Origin: Hippea sp964442345
GTDB taxonomy: Bacteria; Campylobacterota_A; Desulfurellia; Desulfurellales; Hippeaceae
Direction of reading: 5' to 3'
Assembly: GCA_964442345.1 (NCBI GenBank)
Contig: CAYTZD010000040.1
Coordinates: 1-15,163, forward strand
Length of the DNA stretch: 15,163 nucleotides
The first letter of the stretch is position 1, and the number at the start of each line of letters is the position of its first letter. Position numbers and translations under genes: made by a program. This document shows, one piece after another, positions 6,773 through 14,145 of the stretch. The notes beneath the pieces were generated by a model that did no database searches, was not told the DNA's origin, and saw only the letters and a program-made list of their open reading frames with translations.

Positions 6773-8899
6773 ATGGTTTTCGTTGAAAAAACTATAAACG
6801 GTAAGCCTTTTAGGATAGAAACCGGTTGGTATGCAAAGCAGGCAGATGGTGCTTGCGTTGTAAGACTTGGCGATACAATGGTGCTTGCCACTGCTGTTTC
6901 TTCAAAAGAACCACCAAAGGAGTTCTTGGACTTTTTGCCTTTGACGGTTAATTATCAGGAGAGATTCTATGCAGCGGGTAAAATTCCGGGTGGTTTTGTA
7001 AAAAGGGAAGGTAAGCCAACCAATCACGAGACGCTTGTGTCTCGTTTGATAGATAGATCCATAAGGCCTTTGTTTCCCAAAGACTATAAGCAGGAGATTC
7101 AGGTTATCGTTACGACAATAAGCGCAGATGGAGAGAATGATCCGGCAGTTTTGGGTATAACGGCTGCATCGTGTGCTTTGTGCTTAAGCGATATACCATT
7201 TTTTGGGCCTGTTGCTGGTGTTAGGGTAAGCAAGATAGATAGTAAACTTGATGTATTCTCTTCAATGAAAGAGATTGACGAATCAAAGCTTAATCTGATA
7301 CTTGCAGGCACAAAAGAAGCCATAAATATGATAGAAGCAGGCGCTATTGAGTTAAGCGAAGATGAGATGGTTGAAGCCATAATGTTTGGAAAAGAGCACT
7401 TAAATGCCCTGCTTGAAGCCCAAGAAGAGATTATCTCAAAGGCTGCAAAGCCAAAGAGAGAATATGTGCCAATAGATGTTTCTGAGAATATAGTAAATAA
7501 GATAGAAGAGTTAGCTTCTGATGAACTTACAGAAGCTGTTAATATAAAAGAGAAAAAGAAGAGAAACTCGACAATAGAAGCGATTTTCAACAAGGTTAAA
7601 GAGAAGATAGTTAGCGAATTTGAAGATGAAGAGTACATAGAAGAGAAAACGGCTGCTGCTTTTGAAGATGTCGTCAAGAATATAGTAAGGGCAAAGATAA
7701 TCAATACAGGTATAAGGATAGATGGCAGACAGCTTGATGAGATAAGACCTATCACCTGCGAAGTGGGTGTTTTGCCAAGAGCTCACGGATCTGCCGTTTT
7801 CACACGCGGAGAGACGCAGGCACTTGTTGCAACGACGCTTGGTTCAAGGGAAGATGCCCAGATTATAGATGATGTCTCAGAAGAAGGATACGAGAGATTT
7901 ATGCTCCATTACAACTTCTTGCCGTTTTCAACGGGTGAAGTAAGAAGATTAGGTCCACCAGGCAGAAGAGAGATAGGACACGGTAATCTTGCCAAAAGAG
8001 CGGTTGAGCCGATGTTGCCAACAGAAGAAGAATTCCCTTATGCTATAAGAGTGGTCTCTGACATACTTGAGTCCAACGGTTCAAGCTCAATGGCAACGGT
8101 TTGCGGTGCAACACTCTCGTTGATGGATGCAGGCGTTCCTATAAAGAAGCCTGTAAGCGGTGTTGCAATGGGTCTTATAAAGTATGAAGGCGGTTATGTG
8201 ATTTTAACCGACATACTGGGCGATGAAGACCATTATGGCGATATGGACTTCAAGGTTGCAGGCACAAAAGATGGTATAACAGCCCTTCAGATGGATATAA
8301 AGATAACAGGCGTTGATGCCAATCTGCTTAAAGAAGCACTTGAAAGAGCGAAAAAAGCAAGACTGTTTATACTTGATAAGATGCTTGCCGTTTTGCCTTC
8401 GCCAAGACCTTCTATCTCAAAATATGCACCACAGATTAGAAGCCTAACTATAGACCCAGAGAAGATAAAGGATTTGATAGGTCCAGGTGGCAAAACGATT
8501 AAGTCAATTATAGATAAGACGAATGTTAAGATAGATATTAATCCAGACGGCAAGATAAATGTGTTTGGGACGCTTGAATCAGACCTTGATGGTGCAGTTG
8601 GCTTAATAAAGGAAGTTACAGCAAGCCTAAAAGAAGGTGATGTGATAGAAGGTGTTGTAACACGCATAGAAAAATATGGAGCATTTGTGAAGATTCTACC
8701 CAACAAAGAAGGCCTATTGCACATCTCTCAGATTTCAAATGACAGGATAAACAACATATCCGATGTGCTTCATATAGGCGATAAGGTAAAAGTTAAGGTT
8801 ACAAGCATCGATGAGTTCGGCAGGGTAGCCTTAAGCAGAAAGGTCCTTCTTAACAACACTTCAACAAGCCCATCCGATGAAGATAAAAAGGATAGTTAA
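6773..8899 (+). CDS. pnp: Polyribonucleotide nucleotidyltransferase (PNPase)
   Basis: It degrades RNA from the 3' end with phosphate, releasing nucleoside diphosphates, and works as a trimer, often in an RNA-decay complex. The 708 residues contain the full set of domains: RNase PH-like 1 (about 10-140), a helical linker (about 145-230, extended by a charged Lys/Glu-rich stretch to about 300), RNase PH-like 2 (about 315-545), KH with IGPGGK (569-574), and S1 (about 622-692, GVVTRIEKYGAFV). Active-site residues are present: SNGSSS (434-439) and the DHYGDMDFK block with Asp486, Asp492 and Lys494, the same numbers as in E. coli. The first-domain RNA loop reads GGFVKREG where E. coli has FFRR. The tail after S1 is short and ends SDEDKKDS. 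AAGGG six bases before the ATG supports the start. Its last 23 bases overlap the next gene. Confidence 0.98.
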   Translation: MVFVEKTINGKPFRIETGWYAKQADGACVVRLGDTMVLATAVSSKEPPKEFLDFLPLTVNYQERFYAAGKIPGGFVKREGKPTNHETLVSRLIDRSIRPLFPKDYKQEIQVIVTTISADGENDPAVLGITAASCALCLSDIPFFGPVAGVRVSKIDSKLDVFSSMKEIDESKLNLILAGTKEAINMIEAGAIELSEDEMVEAIMFGKEHLNALLEAQEEIISKAAKPKREYVPIDVSENIVNKIEELASDELTEAVNIKEKKKRNSTIEAIFNKVKEKIVSEFEDEEYIEEKTAAAFEDVVKNIVRAKIINTGIRIDGRQLDEIRPITCEVGVLPRAHGSAVFTRGETQALVATTLGSREDAQIIDDVSEEGYERFMLHYNFLPFSTGEVRRLGPPGRREIGHGNLAKRAVEPMLPTEEEFPYAIRVVSDILESNGSSSMATVCGATLSLMDAGVPIKKPVSGVAMGLIKYEGGYVILTDILGDEDHYGDMDFKVAGTKDGITALQMDIKITGVDANLLKEALERAKKARLFILDKMLAVLPSPRPSISKYAPQIRSLTIDPEKIKDLIGPGGKTIKSIIDKTNVKIDINPDGKINVFGTLESDLDGAVGLIKEVTASLKEGDVIEGVVTRIEKYGAFVKILPNKEGLLHISQISNDRINNISDVLHIGDKVKVKVTSIDEFGRVALSRKVLLNNTSTSPSDEDKKDS

Positions 8900-10070
8900 G
8901 GATACAAAAAGCGTTTCCGTGGGTATCTTCGTGCCCACAGGAAGCGCCTTTGAAACAGAAGAAGAGCAAGGGCTTGCCCATTTCATTGAACATATGCTTT
9001 TCAAAGGCACTAAAAATAGAACATACAAAGATATAGCTGCAGATATAGATAAAATTGGCGGTGTTATAAATGCTTTTACTTCGGCTGAATATACAGGTTT
9101 TTACATAAAGGTTTTGAAGGATTATTTAAAAGAAGGCTTTGATGTGTTGGCTGATTTGATAAAGAATTCGCTTATTGATGAGAAAGAACTTGAAAAAGAG
9201 AAAAGCGTTATAATCGAAGAGATAAATATGGTTGAAGACAATCCTGATGAAGCCGTTTACGAAGCATTTATAAGAAATGCCATAGAAGGCAGTTATGGAA
9301 AGCCGATTCTTGGAAGCAAGGAGAAGGTATCTTCATACACAAGAGACGATCTGCTAAAATTCTTAGGCAAGTTTTATAATCCAGATAATATGATTGTGTC
9401 TGCCGTTGGCGGTGGTGTAGATAATTTTGATTTTGATGTAAGCGGTGATTTCTTTTTTGATGATTATAGGCAGGATTACTCATTTGAGCCCACTTTTAGG
9501 TTTAAGCCTGGTATAGATATTGTAAAAAGGGAGACATTTCAGACAAATCTTGTTATGGGATGCGAACTGTTTGATGTGTATGATGAGAGAAAGTATGCAG
9601 CTTACATATTGAACGACAGTTTTGGCGGAATGATGAGTTCTCGCCTGTTTCAATCTGTAAGGGAAGATAAGTCGCTTTGCTATAGTATTTATTCATCGAT
9701 AAGACTTTACAGAAAAGGTGGAATGTTTGTTATCTCTGCTGCAACATCAAACGACAAAGCACAGAAGCTTTTAGATGCCATAAAGGATGAGCTTGTAAAA
9801 CTCAAAAAAGATGGTTTGACAAAAGAAGAGCTTGAAGATGCAAAGACGCATTCGCTTGGTTCTTATGCTTTAGGACTTGAATCAAACCATTCTGTAATGG
9901 TCAAGCAGGCTGTTGATACGATGCTGTATGGCGACTATATTGATGAGAAGATTATCATGGACAAGATTAAGTCTGTTAATATGAACGACATCAATGAGAT
10001 TATTGAGCTTATAGATTTGGATGGGTTCCATATTACCTGTCTTGGAAATATAGATTCTATAAACTATTAA
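8877..10070 (+). CDS. M16 family zinc peptidase (processing-protease-like)
   Basis: This is a zinc metallopeptidase of the pitrilysin/MPP-like M16 family, probably soluble and likely acting on small peptides or on processing. The inverted zinc motif HFIEH is at residues 35-39 and the third ligand is likely Glu115 in VIIEEI, about 76 residues on, so the catalytic site is intact. The C-terminal half has the SVREDKSLCYS segment, the family's substrate-carboxylate-binding Arg/Tyr region. It is 397 residues, slightly short of the usual 410-430. The N-terminus begins directly at the first beta strand and lacks the usual leading segment. The reading frame upstream has a stop at 8832-8834 and no other start codon, so the ATG at 8877 is the only option. 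That ATG lies inside pnp and has no ribosome site, which suggests reinitiation after pnp. pnp followed by an M16 peptidase is a common bacterial order. The true substrate is unknown. Confidence 0.92.
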   Translation: MKIKRIVKDTKSVSVGIFVPTGSAFETEEEQGLAHFIEHMLFKGTKNRTYKDIAADIDKIGGVINAFTSAEYTGFYIKVLKDYLKEGFDVLADLIKNSLIDEKELEKEKSVIIEEINMVEDNPDEAVYEAFIRNAIEGSYGKPILGSKEKVSSYTRDDLLKFLGKFYNPDNMIVSAVGGGVDNFDFDVSGDFFFDDYRQDYSFEPTFRFKPGIDIVKRETFQTNLVMGCELFDVYDERKYAAYILNDSFGGMMSSRLFQSVREDKSLCYSIYSSIRLYRKGGMFVISAATSNDKAQKLLDAIKDELVKLKKDGLTKEELEDAKTHSLGSYALGLESNHSVMVKQAVDTMLYGDYIDEKIIMDKIKSVNMNDINEIIELIDLDGFHITCLGNIDSINY

Positions 10071-10083
10071 GGGAGTTGAAGCG

Positions 10084-11208
10084 ATGAAAAGATACCTTAT
10101 GACACCAGGGCCTACACCTGTCCCAGAAGATATAGCCCTTTTAATGGCAAAGCCTATAATTCATCACAGAACAGATGAATTTAAAAAGGTGTTTGATGAG
10201 ACAAAACAGCTAATCAAGCGTCTATTTAAGACGGAAAACGAGATTGTTATGTTTGCATCAAGTGGCACAGGGTCAATGGAAGCGGCAGTTAGTAATGTCT
10301 TAAATGAAGGCGAGAAGGCTATCTCTATAAATGCGGGTAAATTTGGCGAAAGATGGTCAAAGTTAATAAAAGCTTTTGGTGGCGTTAATCTTGAATTGAC
10401 TTATGAATATGGCGATTATGCTAAAGCTGAAGATATAAAGGCTTTGATTGATAAAAATCCAGATGTAAAGGCTGTCTATATACAGGCAAGTGAGACTTCA
10501 ACGGGCACATTCCATCCCATTGATGAGATTGGCTTGATGCTTAAAGAGAAGTATCCAGAGATAATCTTTGTCGTTGATGGTATAACGGCCTATGGTGCGA
10601 TTGATGTTGAAACAGACAAGTGGAATATAGATATAGGTATAACAGGTTCTCAGAAGGCTTTGATGTTGCCACCTGGTTTAAGTATTCTATCTGTAAGCGA
10701 AAAGGCCATTAAGAAAATAGAAAAAAGCACAAACAGATTTTACTATTTTGATATTCTGGGTGAGCTAAAAGCCAGATGGGGCAACTATACGCCAGCTGTC
10801 TCTTTAGTTTTTGGACTTAACGCTGCGGTTAAAAAGATTCTTGATGAAGGTTTGGAGAATGTCTTTAAAAGGCATAGGTTGCTTGCAGAAGCAACCAGAG
10901 AAGCAGTTAAGTCCTTGGGTTTGAGACTTTTAAGCAAAAGGCCTGCAGATTCTTTGACTGCTGTCTATTCGCCTGACGGTATAGATTCATCTGAGATTAT
11001 AAAGTTGATGAAGTCTTACGGCGTTGAAATATCAAATGGACAGGGTCATCTAAAGGGTAAGATATTCAGGATAGCTCATCTTGGGTATTTTGATAAGCCA
11101 GATATGTTGCTTGCCATCTCTGTGCTTGAAATTGCCTTGAAAAAGCTAAATGTAAATGCTAATTTTGGTGAAGGAATCAAGAAGGCAATGGAGATATTAA
11201 GTGAATAG
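10084..11208 (+). CDS. Class V aminotransferase (alanine/serine-glyoxylate or -pyruvate type)
   Basis: This is a PLP-dependent fold-type I enzyme, most like alanine-glyoxylate and serine-pyruvate aminotransferases. The opening MTPGPTPVP (6-14) and the HHRTDEF block (27-33) are the family signature. SSGTGSMEAA (59-68) forms the phosphate-binding turn, ASETSTG (135-141) and VVDGITAYGA (163-172) hold the ring with Asp165, and GSQKALMLPPG (188-198) carries the Schiff-base Lys191. The 374 residues match the family. GGGAG seven bases or so before the ATG supports the start. It follows the M16 gene by 13 bases and overlaps hisZ by 8. Related proteins are often annotated as the small subunit of a soluble hydrogenase, which is a misleading old label. 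The real donor and acceptor (serine, alanine, glyoxylate or phosphoserine-related) cannot be decided from the sequence. A role in glycine/serine metabolism is an inference. Confidence 0.9.
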   Translation: MKRYLMTPGPTPVPEDIALLMAKPIIHHRTDEFKKVFDETKQLIKRLFKTENEIVMFASSGTGSMEAAVSNVLNEGEKAISINAGKFGERWSKLIKAFGGVNLELTYEYGDYAKAEDIKALIDKNPDVKAVYIQASETSTGTFHPIDEIGLMLKEKYPEIIFVVDGITAYGAIDVETDKWNIDIGITGSQKALMLPPGLSILSVSEKAIKKIEKSTNRFYYFDILGELKARWGNYTPAVSLVFGLNAAVKKILDEGLENVFKRHRLLAEATREAVKSLGLRLLSKRPADSLTAVYSPDGIDSSEIIKLMKSYGVEISNGQGHLKGKIFRIAHLGYFDKPDMLLAISVLEIALKKLNVNANFGEGIKKAMEILSE

Positions 11209-12109
11209 AATACCATCTGGTGTTGTTCTGTTTTTTGAACCTTTAAGTTCTATAAGAAGAGAAGCAGAGAATAAGCTTATAGATCTGTTTAAGGATAATG
11301 GCTATTCAGAGATAATTACACCGACATTTGTTTATGAAGATTCTGTAAGTGAGTTTCTGTTTGAGCCACTAAAGAATAAACTTTTCAAGATGGTTGATAA
11401 GAACAGTGGCCAAACAATGATTTTAAGGGCTGATATAACGCTTCAGATAACGCAGGCTGTCTTGCTTGGCGATTTTGAGTTTCCCGTTAGGGTCTGTTAT
11501 TCTCAAAATGTTTACAGGGATATAAAGGAGTATTTAGGCAAAAAAAGGGAATTTAAACAGGTTGGTGTTGAGCTGTTTGGGATAAAAGATTTAGAAGCGG
11601 ATGAAGAAGTTATATCGTTGGCTGTTGAAGGTCTAAAAAGGCTTGGATTTGATAATCTTTTTGTCAAAATAGGCGATACATCTATACTAAAAGAACTAAT
11701 AAAAAGATACAATCTTTCAAAGGATAAGGCTGATAGGCTGATGTTTTTAGTTAATAAGAAGAATCTATCAGATATAGAAAAGGAATTTGATAGCAGTCTT
11801 GTAGATGAACTTAGGCTATTGCAAAATAGAAGTGGTTTCAATCAAGTTGGAGAAGGTAATCTGTTTGAGTTATCAAAAAGAATAAGCGATAAGTTTGGCA
11901 TAGATGTATTCTGCGACCTGTTTTACTGTGAATATCCTATGTATCATCACGGCATAGCCTTTGAAATACTAACAGAAGATAAAAAGCTTGCCGTTGGTGG
12001 TCGATACGGTAATATTACCAAAGAGCTTGGAAAATACATTCCAGCTACAGGTTTTGCCATAAATTTAGATGAAGTGAGTTGTATGCTTTTTGAAAGGAGA
12101 AAAAAATGA
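11201..12109 (+). CDS. hisZ: ATP phosphoribosyltransferase regulatory subunit HisZ (HisRS-like)
   Basis: HisZ is a catalytically dead paralogue of histidyl-tRNA synthetase that binds short-form HisG and gives it histidine feedback control in the first step of histidine synthesis. The 302 residues cover the class II core only: LRADIT (75-80), KKREFKQVGVELFG (114-127, motif 2), YHHGIAFE (248-255) and GGRYGNITKELG (266-277, motif 3). The C-terminal anticodon-binding domain of a real HisRS is missing, which argues for HisZ. It is shorter than many HisZ proteins of 380-400. The GTG at 11201 has GGAG (11190-11193) seven bases upstream and overlaps the aminotransferase stop by 8 bases. Its own stop shares an ATGA with the purA start. 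hisZ next to purA is a recurring bacterial arrangement. No other his gene is in the window. Confidence 0.85.
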   Translation: MNRIPSGVVLFFEPLSSIRREAENKLIDLFKDNGYSEIITPTFVYEDSVSEFLFEPLKNKLFKMVDKNSGQTMILRADITLQITQAVLLGDFEFPVRVCYSQNVYRDIKEYLGKKREFKQVGVELFGIKDLEADEEVISLAVEGLKRLGFDNLFVKIGDTSILKELIKRYNLSKDKADRLMFLVNKKNLSDIEKEFDSSLVDELRLLQNRSGFNQVGEGNLFELSKRISDKFGIDVFCDLFYCEYPMYHHGIAFEILTEDKKLAVGGRYGNITKELGKYIPATGFAINLDEVSCMLFERRKK

Positions 12110-13371
12110 ACAGGCTTGTGCTTGGTGCCCAATGGGGTGATGAAGGAAAGGGAAAGATTGTTGATATTTTAACCGAAGAAGCGGATGTTGTCGTTAGGTA
12201 TCAGGGTGGGAGTAATGCAGGTCATACGGTATGTGTTTCAGATAAAACATTTATTTTGCATCTAATCCCTTCAGGAATTCTGCACCCTGAAAAGATTTGC
12301 GTAATAGGCAACGGTGTTGTCTTTGATCCTAAGAGTTTTTTAGAAGAGAAGAAGACGCTTGAAGATTTGGGTATCGATATAAGGGAAAGGATTTTAATAT
12401 CTGAAAAAGCCCATCTTGTTATGCCATATCATAAGGAGTTTGACGCAAAAAAGGAAGCGGCACTTGGAAGCAGTAAAATTGGCACAACAAAAAGGGGAAT
12501 AGGCCCAGCTTATACAGATAAGCATGCAAGGGTTGGAATTAGGGTTTGTGATTTGTTAAACCTTGATGTACTAAAGAGAAAGATAGAGACAAATGTCAAA
12601 GAGATAAATAGACTGTGCGAACTTTACGATATAGAGCCATTTGATGCGGATAAGATTTTCGATGAATATAAAGAGTATGCTGAAAAGTTAAAGCCATACA
12701 TAAGAAACACGGTTTACTATCTAAACGGCGTGTTTAAGAATAAGAGAAACATACTTTTTGAAGGCGCTCAAGGTTCTATGCTTGATGTTGATTTTGGCAC
12801 ATATCCGTTTGTAACATCGTCCCATCCAACAGTTGGTGGAGCATTTACAGGCACAGGCTTGCCTTATAAGGCTTTGGATTCTGTTATGGCTGTGGTTAAA
12901 GCTTATACAACAAGGGTTGGTAATGGGCCATTTCCAAGTGAACTAACCGGCGAACTGGGCGATAAGATAAGGGATAAAGGTGCAGAATACGGTGCAACAA
13001 CAGGCAGGCCAAGAAGATGTGGCTGGCTTGATCTGGTTGTTGTTAAGTATGCTGCGATGATAAACGGCGTTGATGAGATTGCCTTGACCAAGCTTGATGT
13101 TTTAGATGGGCTTGATGAGATTGAAGTCTGCGTTGGTTATGAATATGAAGGCAAAAAGATAGGATATATTCCTTCCCAGCTTGAAGAGTTTGAAAAGTGC
13201 AAACCGATTTATAAGACATTTAAAGGTTGGGATTCGACAAAGGGTGTGCTTAAGTATGATGATTTACCTGAAAATGCAAGAAAATACATTGAATATATAG
13301 AATGGTTTGTTGGCGTTAAGGTAAGCATTATCTCAACAGGTGCAAAAAGGGAAGAGACAATAAGGAGGTAA
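12106..13371 (+). CDS. purA: Adenylosuccinate synthetase
   Basis: It joins IMP and aspartate with GTP to make adenylosuccinate, the committed step toward AMP. The 421 residues fit the family. Motifs are GAQWGDEGKGKIVD (7-20) with the catalytic Asp12, GGSNAGHTV (34-42) with His40, TTKRGIGPAYTDKHAR (126-141) for IMP binding, EGAQGSMLD (about 223-231), TRVGNGPFPSEL (about 268-279) and GATTGRPRRCGWLD (about 294-307). All key blocks are intact. AAAGGAG precedes the ATG, and the start overlaps the hisZ stop by four bases (ATGA), a typical translational-coupling arrangement. The HIT gene follows after three bases. Confidence 0.98.
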   Translation: MNRLVLGAQWGDEGKGKIVDILTEEADVVVRYQGGSNAGHTVCVSDKTFILHLIPSGILHPEKICVIGNGVVFDPKSFLEEKKTLEDLGIDIRERILISEKAHLVMPYHKEFDAKKEAALGSSKIGTTKRGIGPAYTDKHARVGIRVCDLLNLDVLKRKIETNVKEINRLCELYDIEPFDADKIFDEYKEYAEKLKPYIRNTVYYLNGVFKNKRNILFEGAQGSMLDVDFGTYPFVTSSHPTVGGAFTGTGLPYKALDSVMAVVKAYTTRVGNGPFPSELTGELGDKIRDKGAEYGATTGRPRRCGWLDLVVVKYAAMINGVDEIALTKLDVLDGLDEIEVCVGYEYEGKKIGYIPSQLEEFEKCKPIYKTFKGWDSTKGVLKYDDLPENARKYIEYIEWFVGVKVSIISTGAKREETIRR

Positions 13372-13374
13372 CCG

Positions 13375-13710
13375 ATGTGTGTATTCTGCAAAATCGTAAA
13401 CGGTGAACTGCCAGCTGATAAGGTTTATGAAGATGAGAAGTATATGGCTTTTAAGGATATAAATCCGAAGGCTCCTGTGCATATCTTGATAATTCCAAAA
13501 GAACATATTGAGTATCTTGCCGATATAGATGAAACAAACAAGCATATAATTGCCGATATGGCTGTTATTGCAAACAAGATAGCCAAAGATCTTGGCATAG
13601 ACAAAACAGGCTATAGGGTTTTGATAAACAATGGTCCTGATGCTGGTCAGGAAGTATTCCACATACACATGCACCTGCTTGGCGGCAAAAAGATGGCTTT
13701 TACGGTTTAA
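13375..13710 (+). CDS. HIT-family (HINT-type) purine nucleotide hydrolase
   Basis: It is a small dimeric histidine-triad protein of the HINT branch, which hydrolyses adenosine phosphoramidates and related AMP derivatives; the physiological substrate is often unknown. The 111 residues begin MCVFCKIV, with Cys2 and Cys5 forming the zinc pair seen in many bacterial HINTs, followed by ADKVYED, AFKDINPKAPVHILIIPKEH (25-44) and the triad HIHMHLLGG (96-104) with nucleophile His98. The fold is complete. AAGGAGGT lies just before the ATG. It is separated by three bases from both purA and aroQ, firmly inside the operon. Its placement after purA fits a purine-related role, though that is only context. 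Confidence 0.95.
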   Translation: MCVFCKIVNGELPADKVYEDEKYMAFKDINPKAPVHILIIPKEHIEYLADIDETNKHIIADMAVIANKIAKDLGIDKTGYRVLINNGPDAGQEVFHIHMHLLGGKKMAFTV

Positions 13711-13713
13711 GAT

Positions 13714-14145
13714 ATGAAGATTCTCGTTATAAATGGCCCTAACCTAAATTTGCTGGGTCAAAGGGAGAAGTCTATATATGGCGATGTCTCGCTTGAGACT
13801 ATAGAACAAAGACTTACAGATAAAGCAAGAATGCTCAATATCGAGATCGACTTTTTTCAATCCAATCATGAAGGTGCAATTGTAGATAGGATACAGAATA
13901 AAGATTATGATGGTATTATTATAAACGCTGCAGCTTATACGCATACAAGCATAGCAATAAGGGATGCTTTGCTTGCTGTTTCTGCCAAGTTTGTTGAAGT
14001 TCATATCTCAAATGTTTACAAAAGGGAACCGTTCAGACACAATTCTTATCTGTCGGATATAGCCTTAGGAGTTATTGCTGGATTGGGTATATACGGCTAT
14101 GAGTATGCTTTGGATTACCTTGTTAAGGTTCTAAGAGAAGTCTAA
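13714..14145 (+). CDS. aroQ: 3-dehydroquinate dehydratase, type II
   Basis: It removes water from 3-dehydroquinate to give 3-dehydroshikimate in the shikimate pathway and acts as a dodecamer. The 143 residues match the type II family. Visible parts are INGPNLNLLG (6-15), Arg17 and the lid-loop Tyr22 (the catalytic base, in IYG), NHEGAIVDRI (51-60), INAAAYTHTS (70-79), EVHISN (95-100) with His97, and FRHNSY (107-112) with Arg108. All active-site residues are present. The ATG follows the HIT stop after three bases and has no clear ribosome site, so it is probably translated by coupling. It is the last gene of the plus-strand run. Its 3' end overlaps the convergent SUMF1-like gene by 23 bases and no terminator hairpin is visible there. 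Confidence 0.97.
   Translation: MKILVINGPNLNLLGQREKSIYGDVSLETIEQRLTDKARMLNIEIDFFQSNHEGAIVDRIQNKDYDGIIINAAAYTHTSIAIRDALLAVSAKFVEVHISNVYKREPFRHNSYLSDIALGVIAGLGIYGYEYALDYLVKVLREV

Noticed and set aside
7099..7755. A long open frame on the minus strand inside pnp (218 codons)
   Set aside because: It lies entirely inside a well-supported PNPase gene, its product is a Ser/Ile-rich shadow of the reverse complement, and it has no ribosome site or family motif.
8287..8724. Minus-strand open frame of 145 codons inside pnp
   Set aside because: Antisense shadow of the KH/S1 region of PNPase, with no motif of its own.
13333..13674. Minus-strand open frame across the purA/HIT junction (113 codons)
   Set aside because: It is antisense to two clear genes that have good ribosome sites and intact motifs; its product is low-complexity and hydrophobic.
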